From NCBI GenBank assembly GCA_020723225.1, contig DYJG01000038.1, positions 1-11,350 on the forward strand: a stretch of DNA of 11,350 nucleotides. The letters are read 5' to 3'. Below the pieces are notes generated by a model that was not told where the DNA came from, searched no databases, and saw only the letters and a program-made list of their open reading frames with translations. Made by a program: the position numbers and the translations under genes. Below are positions 1 through 6,747 of this stretch, piece by piece (positions within the stretch are counted from its first letter, which is position 1; each line of letters begins with the position of its first letter). The stretch comes from Desulfobacca acetoxidans. GTDB lineage: Bacteria > Desulfobacterota > Desulfobaccia > Desulfobaccales > 0-14-0-80-60-11.

Positions 1-131
1 AAAGTCATTTCGAATTTGACGGCCGCCTCCCGGACGATGGCCATGGCCTGGCGCAGGGTGAACCAGTAGGGGATGTGGGGATAATCCTCCAGGGGGATCA
101 TTAACTCTTTAACTTTTTTAGTTTCTGACAT
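1..131 (-). CDS. CBS-domain protein, N-terminal part (cut by window edge)
   Basis: Reading the minus strand from an ATG at 131 gives 43 residues beginning MSETKKVKELMIPLEDYPHI and continuing past the window edge. The pattern of a short polar start, then V-K-E-L-M-I-P-L-E-D-Y-P and a helix rich in Ala and Val (QAMAIVREAAVKFE), is that of the first half of a CBS domain as found in small deltaproteobacterial CBS proteins. CBS pairs normally bind adenine nucleotides and regulate a partner protein. A clear Shine-Dalgarno (GGGAGG, read on the minus strand) lies five bases before the ATG and fixes the start. Only the first domain strand and helix are visible, so nothing can be said about any fused partner domain. 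No convincing promoter was recognised in the AT-rich stretch upstream (about 140-185). Confidence 0.75.
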   Translation of the reverse strand, partial: MSETKKVKELMIPLEDYPHIPYWFTLRQAMAIVREAAVKFEMT

Positions 132-1049
132 GGAAACCTCCCATCAATTGAGCTTTCATTTAAATTTTTACTAAAGATTCATACAGATTAGTCGAGAACC
201 GGATTGCCGCGTAGAAAACAAAACCGGTGAGGTCCCGGGCATGGAGCCTGGGAGATAGATACGGTCCGACTTCTCCAAACGGATGGGTAAAGGGAGATCA
301 ATCAGGAGTAGCCCAAGGGCTATCTTCCCGCAAGAATTCCCGGTTCCAAAAGAGAACGCTCCAGCTCAGGATAAGGAAAATCCAAGTTCCCCTATTCCCG
401 GCAGGCCGACCATCATTTTTTCAGGAAACCTGTCGGCTTTCCGCCCCCGCCTTGTTGAAGGGAGGATGGGGGTCATGCGTTTCTATTTTGGGGGTGTTAG
501 GCGTGCAGCAGGAGAGGAGGGTCGTGCGCGAGGTACTTAAGATAAGAGTTGACCAACAACCATGCGGACGTTTTCATTGTAGGAATTTTCTTGGGTAGCA
601 TCGTAATCCCTTGAATAAAAGAATACTAGGTGCTTTATCCCAAGGAACCCGGACACCTGGGTTCACCGAAACCTGTTGCTCTCTTTCCCGCCTCGCGACG
701 GGTTCGGCTATCTTGGAATTTCCGGTGAGCCTTGAATCGTTTTGCTGTCCATGCTCCAATAGCACTGGATATGGGAGAAACTTAGCATGGGGGATATAAA
801 ATTACCGTTAAGATACCGGGGGGAGCCGTTAATTTTTTGTTAAGAAGAGGGCGTTTTGGACTCGGGGATCTGCTTTTTCCTGTCTCCGGAGGCTACCTGC
901 TCCAGGCGCACTTTCGGGTCTAAGGACGAGGCGGCTGTGAAAAAATGGAGGGCTTTCGGGTGAGTGGTGGCCAGAATAAGGCCCATATGGCAACAAAGCA
1001 TGATGTGTGCCAAACATAAATTTAGTCCAAGGCTCCCATACCGGTGAAA
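132..1049. other. Gene-free stretch of about 900 bp
   Basis: No open frame here has a recognisable protein motif, a good ribosome-binding site or the codon pattern of the neighbouring genes. The frames that exist are rich in Arg, Pro and Ser and overlap each other on both strands. One modest hairpin is visible at 645-664 (GAACCCGG paired with CTGGGTTC, loop ACAC, one G-T pair), without a following T-run. The base composition looks lower in GC than in the coding regions. It may be the decayed remnant of a gene or simply long intergenic DNA; nothing functional is supported apart from the leader of the minus-strand CBS gene at its left end. Confidence 0.6.
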
Positions 1050-1067
1050 AATTCCTTGACAGGAATT
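1050..1067. promoter_or_regulatory. Dyad spanning the -35 box of the receptor promoter
   Basis: AATTCC (1050-1055) and GGAATT (1062-1067) form a perfect inverted repeat whose six-base centre is exactly the TTGACA -35 hexamer. A dyad placed over a -35 box is a typical repressor-binding layout. The corresponding left half is not present at the exbB promoter, which only shares the TTGACAGGAA string. No known operator consensus (Fur, NikR or similar) was recognised. Confidence 0.35.
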
Positions 1068-1085
1068 CGGAGGCCCGATTATAAA
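1056..1085 (+). promoter_or_regulatory. Sigma70-type promoter of the receptor operon
   Basis: TTGACA at 1056-1061 is a perfect -35 hexamer, followed after an 18-bp spacer by TATAAA at 1080-1085, five of six matches to the -10 consensus. Transcription would start around 1091-1093. It is the only strong promoter seen ahead of the four-gene operon, and a structured leader follows directly. The exbB promoter on the other strand has the same -35 and the same spacer length. Confidence 0.7.
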
Positions 1086-1091
1086 GGACCC

Positions 1092-1200
1092 TATCGCTGG
1101 GGGATTGGACCCCTGGCAGCAGTTTCTTCGAGCAAATAAAACTAAACGCCTGAGCCACGAAGGCAGCCACCTGAAGGTGGGGTCTTGGTGGCTTTTTTAT
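1092..1200 (+). promoter_or_regulatory. Structured leader RNA with terminator (candidate attenuator or riboswitch)
   Basis: From the predicted start to the T-run is about 106 nt. Visible pairings are GCTG (1096-1099) with CAGC (1117-1120) enclosing GGGG/CCCC (1100-1103/1110-1113), then AGTTT (1121-1125) with AAACT (1139-1143), then the nested terminator at 1153-1193. Two copies of AGCCAC (1153 and 1165) can each pair with the terminator's 3' arm, giving mutually exclusive folds. The exbB leader has a similar length and the same terminator design. No riboswitch family known to me matches (cobalamin, c-di-GMP, Moco and fluoride signatures are absent). It could instead be an independent small RNA ending at the terminator, with the receptor expressed by read-through. 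Confidence 0.5.
1153..1198 (+). terminator. Rho-independent terminator in the receptor leader
   Basis: AGCCAC (1153-1158) pairs with GTGGCT (1188-1193) and AAG (1160-1162) with CTT (1184-1186), leaving one G-G mismatch. Inside is CCACC-TGAA-GGTGG (1167-1180). The T-run covers 1193-1198. An alternative 7-bp stem, AGCCACC (1165-1171) with GGTGGCT (1187-1193), is equally good. The terminator lies 190 bp before the receptor start, so it would interrupt transcripts from the promoter at 1056-1085. Confidence 0.75.
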
Positions 1201-1238
1201 TGCTGATTTAAGGAAAAATATCAAGAAGTTAACCAAAC

Positions 1239-1280
1239 GAGAAGGCGGCTCCCCCTGCCAAGGAAGAAAGCCGCCTTCTC
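1239..1280. repeat. 12-bp perfect inverted repeat in the receptor 5' region
   Basis: GAGAAGGCGGCT (1239-1250) and AGCCGCCTTCTC (1269-1280) are perfectly complementary across an 18-nt loop. There is no T-run after it on either strand, so it is not a normal intrinsic terminator. It lies between the leader terminator and the receptor start and would form a very stable hairpin in the mRNA, or could be a protein-binding site in DNA. Confidence 0.6.
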
Positions 1281-1297
1281 CAGGACCGGATCGTCAG

Positions 1298-1346
1298 GAC
1301 AACCGCGGCCCCGTCTCTTTTTCTACCAGAGGCGGAGCGGGTTGTC
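1298..1346 (+). promoter_or_regulatory. Nested hairpin just before the receptor translation start
   Basis: GACAACC (1298-1304) pairs with GGTTGTC (1340-1346), enclosing an 8-bp stem of CCGTCTCT (1311-1318) with AGAGGCGG (1328-1335, one G-T pair) and a pyrimidine-rich loop. It ends about 30 nt before the Shine-Dalgarno sequence. Together with the hairpin at 1239-1280 it makes the roughly 300-nt 5' region of this operon highly structured. Confidence 0.4.
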
Positions 1347-1377
1347 AAAATGTTGAGCCTACTTCTGGACCAGGAAA

Positions 1378-1381
1378 GGAG
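1378..1381 (+). promoter_or_regulatory. Ribosome-binding site that decides the receptor start
   Basis: GGAG lies seven bases before the ATG at 1389, ideal spacing, but only one base before the in-frame ATG at 1383. The longest reading frame begins at an ATG at 1350, which has no Shine-Dalgarno. The start at 1389 also places the hydrophobic signal sequence close to the N-terminus. Confidence 0.6.
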
Positions 1382-1388
1382 AATGAGG

Positions 1389-3563
1389 ATGTGGGGGAAC
1401 ACATTTGCAAAGCATTTGGCTCTATTGCTCTTCTGCGCGGCCCTGCCGGTGACGGCCCTGGCGACGGAAAACCCGTCTCCGGAACCGGCGCCGCAGGAGC
1501 AATCGTCAAGCGCCAAAAAGGAGGGTGCTAAAGAGGACAAGGCGGAAGACGTCAACCAGATTCCGCAGATCGAGGTGCTGTCGTATCCGGAAAAAGCGGC
1601 TACCAGCAGCGTGGTCACCAAGGAAGACATCAGCTACGGTCCTTTACAAAACCTGCCGGGGTATCTGTCCGAGCTGTCCGGGGTGGACCTGAGCCGCCGC
1701 TCTTTGCTGGGGGCTAAAAGCCGCCAGTTGACGATCCGGGGCTTTGATGAATCCCGCTACCAGATTTACCTGAACGGCCGCACCTGGAAAGGGGCGGGGG
1801 TGAAAGGCGGCTTTTTCGTGGATTGGACCACCATCACCCCCACCGACCTGGAGAGGCTGGAAATCATCCGCGGCCCCCTGTCCGCGGAATACAGCAATAC
1901 CCTGGGGGGAGCGGTGATCATCAACACCCAGAAGGGGAGCAAGGAACCTAAGATTTATTTCGACACCTACTGGGGCAGTTGGGAGACCCAGAACTACCGG
2001 CTGTTGACCACGGGCAGCAAGGGGCCGGTGGAGTACTCTTTCAGCGGCAGCTACGCCAACAGCGAAGGTTTTCTCCGTAATAATTTCGTGCACGACCGCT
2101 TGAATTTCAACGGCAGCGTTACTCTGAACCTCCCGTGGGACGGGAGTCTGACCGGCGCGGCCCGCTATATCAGCCAGGATCTGGGCATGATCGTTTATAA
2201 CCGTCCCGATTCCGTATTCTACAGCAAAAGGGAACCCGACAGTGACGGGGACATCCTCTTCGGCCCGGGGATCAACTTCATCGGGGGCAACAGCGGCGGC
2301 CCCGGGGGGTTGACCTACGGCGATCGAAGCCATGTCTATTCTCAACGCTACGAGTTGGACCTGGAAGCGAAACAAAAGTTTCTTTACGGGGAGGCGCAGG
2401 CCCACCTCTTCTATTTCCAGGCGGTCCGGGAGGATTTCTTTTACGCCCTGAACGACCCGAACCGGTTGATTGCCAAACGGGGGAGCTGGGATGAGGACAC
2501 CTGGGGCTGGAACTTGAAAGTGCGCCAGACCCCGGGGCCGGTGCGCCTGGGTTTCGGCGTGGAGGGGAATTATTACGGTTACGGCGGCATCACCTATAAT
2601 TTCTTGGATCCCCAATATGTGAAAGCGCCTTTCCCTACCGGCACTTCAGGTTTAAAGAACGCCCAGAAGCTCCACGGCGGGTTCGTGGACGCGGCGGTGC
2701 CTTTCCTCAAGTATTTCGAACTATATCTGGGGTTGCGCTACGACAACTACGACGCCGCGGCCCAGCCTCTCAACAACGTCCGGGGGATCAGGGCCGACGG
2801 TTTAAGCCCCAAGAGCACCTTGACCTTCCGCCCCACCGATACCACCACCGCTTATATCTCGGCCAATTACAGTTACCGTTTCCCCACCATCCCGGAGTTC
2901 TACTGGTTCGGCGCCGGCTTTCAGCCGCCCGACCGGCCCCAGGCGCTCTCCCCGGAGTTCGGCATGAGCTACGAAGCCGGCATTACCCAGAAGCTGCCTT
3001 ATAACTCCCTGGTGCGGGTGCGCACCTACTATTACGACATCAATGATTATATCCGCACCATCTTCGGTTTCCGCCCCAGCCGGGTGGTTTATAACCTCGA
3101 TTTGGCCAGGTTCCGGGGCGTGGAGGTGGAAGGAGAAGTGGGCCTGCCCTACAACCTGGCCGCGTTCGCCAATTATACCTGGCAGCAGACCAGCACCAGT
3201 CCGGATCTCCTGAACGGCGATATCCGGGAACTGCCGGAATTGCCGGAGCATAAAGCCAATATCGGCCTGAAATATAAAAATCCCAACGGCGCCGAAGGCC
3301 GGCTCTACGTGCGCCTGGTTTCCCACCGGTATCAGCCCCAGGTCACGGTAACCAACAATGTGATCACTGCGGTAACCTTGCGGCCCATGAAGGGTTTTTA
3401 CACCCTCAATCTGGAAGGGCGTTACCCGGTGGCCGAATACCGGGGCATGAAAGGGTTTCTCTATTTCGGCGTGGAAAACCTGACCAGCGAGTTCTACGAA
3501 GAGGACGCGGGTTTTCAAATGCCCACGGCCACCTTCTACGGCGGCATTCAGCTCCGTTATTAG
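1389..3563 (+). CDS. TonB-dependent outer-membrane receptor
   Basis: The product (724 residues from the ATG at 1389) is a TonB-gated outer-membrane transporter. A signal peptide (MWGNTFAKHLALLLF, ending ALPVTALA) is followed by a polar low-complexity linker (about 26-60), a possible TonB box around IEVLSYPEKA, a plug domain (about 62-170) with the hallmark DLERLEIIRGPLSAEY and GGAVIINTQKG, then a 22-strand-type beta barrel. The barrel contains the usual late TBDR motifs (TFRPTDTTTAYISANYSYRFPTIPEF split over strands, LARFRGVEVEG, NLTSEFYEEDAG) and ends in an aromatic residue, GGIQLRY, the outer-membrane insertion signal. Length is normal and no frameshift is seen. It heads a tight operon with two exported proteins and a permease, and a TonB-ExbBD set lies convergently nearby. 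The ligand cannot be deduced; context hints at a metal chelate, tetrapyrrole or corrinoid. Confidence 0.93.
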   Translation: MWGNTFAKHLALLLFCAALPVTALATENPSPEPAPQEQSSSAKKEGAKEDKAEDVNQIPQIEVLSYPEKAATSSVVTKEDISYGPLQNLPGYLSELSGVDLSRRSLLGAKSRQLTIRGFDESRYQIYLNGRTWKGAGVKGGFFVDWTTITPTDLERLEIIRGPLSAEYSNTLGGAVIINTQKGSKEPKIYFDTYWGSWETQNYRLLTTGSKGPVEYSFSGSYANSEGFLRNNFVHDRLNFNGSVTLNLPWDGSLTGAARYISQDLGMIVYNRPDSVFYSKREPDSDGDILFGPGINFIGGNSGGPGGLTYGDRSHVYSQRYELDLEAKQKFLYGEAQAHLFYFQAVREDFFYALNDPNRLIAKRGSWDEDTWGWNLKVRQTPGPVRLGFGVEGNYYGYGGITYNFLDPQYVKAPFPTGTSGLKNAQKLHGGFVDAAVPFLKYFELYLGLRYDNYDAAAQPLNNVRGIRADGLSPKSTLTFRPTDTTTAYISANYSYRFPTIPEFYWFGAGFQPPDRPQALSPEFGMSYEAGITQKLPYNSLVRVRTYYYDINDYIRTIFGFRPSRVVYNLDLARFRGVEVEGEVGLPYNLAAFANYTWQQTSTSPDLLNGDIRELPELPEHKANIGLKYKNPNGAEGRLYVRLVSHRYQPQVTVTNNVITAVTLRPMKGFYTLNLEGRYPVAEYRGMKGFLYFGVENLTSEFYEEDAGFQMPTATFYGGIQLRY

Positions 3564-3596
3564 GAGCAAGTAATCTCTATCGCGAAAGGATGAAAA

Positions 3597-4484
3597 ATGA
3601 CCAAGATAAGAACCACATGGCTGATCCTGGCAGTAGGCTTGACTTTATTTTTTAACGTCGCCCCCGGCGTCGGCGCCCCTCCGCAAGAGGGAAGGTTTTA
3701 TGTCGTCAGCACCGGTCCCGCGGGCCCCGAACTGGCCACGCTCAAGGCCATCGAGACCATGAAAAATGCGGACCTGGTCTTGTGCGAACCGGGAACGGCC
3801 AAAAGGTTCCAGACCTATTTGCAGGGGAAAAAGGTGGAAGACCCCTGGCAGGAACTATGGCACCACCAGGGAAAAATCTGGATGAAGGAATTGTCCAGCT
3901 ATCCCCCGGAAGAAAAGAAAGCAGTGTTAGCGGAGAAATCCCGGCAGCGGGATGAATTCGTCAAAAAGATGAAAATCCTCCTGAAGCAAGGCAAAAGGAT
4001 AGCCCTGTTGGACGGCGGCGATCCCACCATCTACAGCCGGGCCTTCTGGCTGTTGGAGGGGTTGGACGAGGGCCAGGTGGAGATCATCCCCGGGGTGGGA
4101 GCCTATACTGCGTCCATGGCCGTGTTGAAAAAGGCAAGTACCGGCGGCGGCGCCCGCTTTGTGCTCCAGACTGCGCCCTTTTCTTTTTTCGGCAAGAACG
4201 AGCGGGACGACCTGGTCCAGGCCCTCTCCCGCTTCTCCGGCACCCTGGTCTTTTACATGGGCCTGACGGAAATTGAAGGCCTGGTGAACACCTTGAAGAA
4301 GTTTAACCCCGGGGATCTCCCTGTAGCGGTGGTTTACTGGGCGGGCTACCCGCAGAAGGAAAAGGTCGTCAAGGGGACTCTGGACAATATCCTGGCCTTG
4401 ATCGCAGCGGAAAAAGAGAAATGGATGGGGATGATCATCGTGGGGCGGGCTATTACCGGCCCCCACTTCATTCTGTCGGAGTGA
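3597..4484 (+). CDS. Exported tetrapyrrole methylase-fold protein (CobA/CbiF-like)
   Basis: This 295-residue protein has the full tetrapyrrole (corrin/porphyrin) methylase fold seen in precorrin methyltransferases. The SAM-site loop is STGPAGPEL (38-46), followed by GGDPTIYS (140-147), IIPGVGAYTA (163-172), VFYMG (218-222), PVAVVYWAGYP (242-252) and the final strand IIVGRAI (280-286). Uniquely for this normally cytoplasmic family it begins with a signal-like sequence: MTKIRTTW, a hydrophobic core LILAVGLTLFFNVA, and GVGA before PPQEGRF (cleavage near 27/28). The region between the first and second motifs (about 75-135) is long and helical with WHHQGKIW and many charged residues. The ATG has an AGGA eight bases upstream. 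It starts 33 bp after the receptor and precedes another exported protein. It may bind or modify a tetrapyrrole in the periplasm; if cleaved and exported, its SAM supply is unexplained. Alternatively the segment is an uncleaved membrane anchor. Confidence 0.85.
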   Translation: MTKIRTTWLILAVGLTLFFNVAPGVGAPPQEGRFYVVSTGPAGPELATLKAIETMKNADLVLCEPGTAKRFQTYLQGKKVEDPWQELWHHQGKIWMKELSSYPPEEKKAVLAEKSRQRDEFVKKMKILLKQGKRIALLDGGDPTIYSRAFWLLEGLDEGQVEIIPGVGAYTASMAVLKKASTGGGARFVLQTAPFSFFGKNERDDLVQALSRFSGTLVFYMGLTEIEGLVNTLKKFNPGDLPVAVVYWAGYPQKEKVVKGTLDNILALIAAEKEKWMGMIIVGRAITGPHFILSE

Positions 4485-4549
4485 AGCGAGGATCTATTCC
4501 GAATCCATGCAAACGGCTATGAGGCATTGACCATAACAGAAGGAGATAC

Positions 4550-5314
4550 ATGATGAAAAGAAAATGGCCGGTGTTCGCTTTGGCCTTGGTTTTAGCCCTG
4601 CCGCTGAGCGCCCGGGCCCATCTGTTCTGGCTGCTTACTGATAAGGGTGCGCCGCAAGTGAATGAGGCCGTCCAGGTGGAAGTCGGCTTCGGACATAAGT
4701 TTCCCAAGGATGAAGAGATCAAGGATGAGCGCCTGGGCGCGGTCAAGGTTTTGCGGCTAGACGGCCGGGAGTTGGCCATGAAAAAAATCTCCACCACCCG
4801 CTATGAATTCGTTCCCCCGGCCGCCGGCGTCTATCTGTTCTCGGCCCGGGTGGTCCCGGGTTTCGTCACCCGCACGCCCCAAGGCATGAAAATACAAACC
4901 AAAAAAGGGGTTCCCGACGCCAACCTCTGCTTTCATTTCGACATGGCGGCCAAAACTCTCATAAGTGTCGGTGATCAAAAACAGGGGTTTGACCAAAGTG
5001 CGGGGAGCCTACTGGATATCCTGCCCTTAAAGAATCCGACCTCCTTGAAACCGGGTGAGAGCCTGCCGGTGAAAGTTATTTTTCAGGGCAAGCCCCTGGC
5101 CGGGGTGGAAGTCAAATTCATCCATGAAAATTGGCCTGATCCCCTGAAACCTTTCGCTACCCTCGGGAAGACCGACACCCAGGGAGAAATCCAGGTCAAG
5201 CCGGATAAACCGGGCAAGTGGCTGCTTATCGCCTCCCATAAGACCCCGTATGCCTCTCCGGAGGAGTGTGATGAGAATATGTACTCCGCCAGTCTCACTT
5301 TTACCGTGAGGTAA
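4550..5314 (+). CDS. Periplasmic DUF4198 protein (nickel-uptake-associated family)
   Basis: The product (254 residues) has a classic Sec signal, MMKRKWPVFALALVLALP ending SARA, so that the mature protein would start at His24 (HLFWLLTDK). The family usually begins with this Ala-His at the cleavage site. Further family features are GFGHKF (47-51), a central beta-rich domain, a second Ig-like half with VKVIFQGKPLAGVEVKF and FIHENWPDPLKP, and the closing SHKTPY...MYSASLTF. DUF4198 (Pfam PF10670) proteins are labelled as nickel-uptake related and often sit beside TonB receptors; direct biochemical proof of a ligand is thin. An AGGAGATACATGATG arrangement allows ATG 4550 or 4553 as start. It lies 65 bp after the methylase gene and three bases before the permease gene, so it is surely co-transcribed. 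A metal-binding or chaperone role is an inference from the exposed N-terminal His and His49, 129, 192 and 230. Confidence 0.88.
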   Translation: MMKRKWPVFALALVLALPLSARAHLFWLLTDKGAPQVNEAVQVEVGFGHKFPKDEEIKDERLGAVKVLRLDGRELAMKKISTTRYEFVPPAAGVYLFSARVVPGFVTRTPQGMKIQTKKGVPDANLCFHFDMAAKTLISVGDQKQGFDQSAGSLLDILPLKNPTSLKPGESLPVKVIFQGKPLAGVEVKFIHENWPDPLKPFATLGKTDTQGEIQVKPDKPGKWLLIASHKTPYASPEECDENMYSASLTFTVR

Positions 5315-5317
5315 ATT

Positions 5318-6724
5318 ATGAAAAGCGCGGTGCGTGCCGGTTTGGAGGAAATGCCCGCGGCCCCGGGCCGCCGGGAGCGCCTGGGCCTGTTTTCGGCCAC
5401 CATCCTGGTGGTGGCCAACATGGTGGGGACCGGAATCTTCACCACCTCGGGCTTTATCATCCAAGAATTGGGGAACCCCTGGGTAATGCTGGGATGCTGG
5501 GCGGTGGGGGGCCTCTTCGCCCTGACCGGAGCCCTGTGCTACGGGGAATTGGGAGCCCTGTTTCCCCGGGTCGGGGGTGAGTACGTTTTCTTAAGGGAAA
5601 GTTTCGGAGAACTGCCGGCCTTCCTGTCCGGATGGGTCTCTTTGCTGGTGGGCTTCTCCGCGCCCATCGCCGCCGCGAGCATGGCCTTTGCCGTGTATTT
5701 TCTGGCCGGGTGGGGCGGCGGCCAGGAGCTGGGCTGGGTCTGGAAAGTACAGGGGGTGGCGCTGCTGACGCTATCCCCTGTCACCTTGCTGGCCTCGGGG
5801 GTCATTTTGGCCTTTTCCCTGCTGCACAGTCACAGCCTGTTTTTAGGAAGCAGGGTTCAGAACGCCCTCACCCTCTTCAAGATAGCCCTGGTCACGGCTT
5901 TGGTGATCCTGGGCCTGGGCTGGGGCCGGGGCTCCCTGTCCCATTTCAGCCCGGCGCCGCGCTTGGAGGCCTTTTTTTCCGGTGAGTTCGCGGTTTCCCT
6001 GGTCTTCATCACCTTTGCCTATAGCGGCTGGAATGCCGCGGCTTACATGGGGGGCGAAATTCATCGCCCCAGCCGGAATATCCCCCTGGCCTTGTTGAGC
6101 GGCACGGTCCTGGTTACTGTCATGTATCTGTTGCTCAACCTGACGTTTATTTACGGACTCTCCTCCCGGGAGATGAGCGGGGTTCTGGCGGTGGGGGAGA
6201 AAGCGACGCAGGCCCTCTTCGGGGTGCGCATCAGCCGGATATTTTCCGGGGCCATCGCCTTGAGCCTGCTGTCTCTGATCAGCGGCTTAATAATGACCGG
6301 TCCCCGAATCTACCAGGCCATGGCCCAAGACCGCCTTTTCTTCAACAGCATCAGTAAATTGAAGAGCCAAAGCGCTACCCCGGGCAATGCCATCCGGCTG
6401 CAAGCCGGTCTGGCGCTTTTTATGGTACTCACCGCGTCCTTTGAAAACCTCCTGGTTTTCATGGGTTTTACCCTGTCGCTCTTTTCCCTCCTGGCAGTGG
6501 CGGGGTTGATGGTTTTAAAAAGGAAGGACCCGGCCCAGGATTTGCACTATAAAACCTGGGGTTACCCCTTCACTCCCATCCTGTTCATCCTGGGGAATCT
6601 CTGGATTATTCTCTTTTCCATTATCAACCGGCCCGCGGTTTGTCTCACGGGCCTGGCCGCCATTCTCTCGGGCGCAGTCTTTTTCTTCTATTTCAAACAG
6701 CGGCCCGGAAGAAACGCCTTATGA
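5318..6724 (+). CDS. APC-superfamily amino-acid permease-like transporter
   Basis: This 468-residue protein is an inner-membrane transporter of about 12 helices in the APC/LAT (amino acid-polyamine-organocation) family. Helix 1 carries the broken-helix substrate motif ANMVGTGIFTTSG (33-45), and the helix 2-3 signature YGELGALFPRVGGEYVFLRE (75-94) is textbook for this family. Helix 6-like SLVFITFAYSGWNAAAYMGGEI (about 226-247) and the RIYQAMAQDRLFF loop are also typical. Members take up or exchange amino acids and similar compounds, driven by protons or sodium. The ATG is three bases after the previous stop and its ribosome site (GAGG) overlaps the end of the DUF4198 gene, implying translational coupling. 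Why an amino-acid permease belongs with a receptor and two exported proteins is unknown; it could carry a chelating amino acid or a metal complex. Substrate is not predictable. Confidence 0.88.
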   Translation: MKSAVRAGLEEMPAAPGRRERLGLFSATILVVANMVGTGIFTTSGFIIQELGNPWVMLGCWAVGGLFALTGALCYGELGALFPRVGGEYVFLRESFGELPAFLSGWVSLLVGFSAPIAAASMAFAVYFLAGWGGGQELGWVWKVQGVALLTLSPVTLLASGVILAFSLLHSHSLFLGSRVQNALTLFKIALVTALVILGLGWGRGSLSHFSPAPRLEAFFSGEFAVSLVFITFAYSGWNAAAYMGGEIHRPSRNIPLALLSGTVLVTVMYLLLNLTFIYGLSSREMSGVLAVGEKATQALFGVRISRIFSGAIALSLLSLISGLIMTGPRIYQAMAQDRLFFNSISKLKSQSATPGNAIRLQAGLALFMVLTASFENLLVFMGFTLSLFSLLAVAGLMVLKRKDPAQDLHYKTWGYPFTPILFILGNLWIILFSIINRPAVCLTGLAAILSGAVFFFYFKQRPGRNAL

Positions 6725-6747
6725 ACAGCGGCAGGGCCCCGAAGTGG

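Noticed and set aside
550..580. Promoter with TTGACC at 550-555
   Set aside because: The best -10 partner matches only weakly and no gene follows within several hundred bases.
645..664. tRNA or terminator at the GAACCC hairpin
   Set aside because: No cloverleaf arms or CCA end can be drawn and no T-run follows the stem.
227..1236. Several open frames of 60-135 codons on both strands upstream of the receptor
   Set aside because: They overlap each other, lack Shine-Dalgarno sequences and family motifs, and one runs through the leader RNA and promoter.
1092..1388. Known riboswitch (cobalamin, c-di-GMP, fluoride, nickel-cobalt) ahead of the receptor
   Set aside because: None of the conserved core strings that I know for these classes is present on either strand; only the general leader-terminator layout fits.
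1644..2615. Long minus-strand open frame (323 codons) inside the receptor gene
   Set aside because: It is the antisense shadow of the receptor, whose plus-strand product shows clear family motifs; the antisense product has no recognisable domain or ribosome site.
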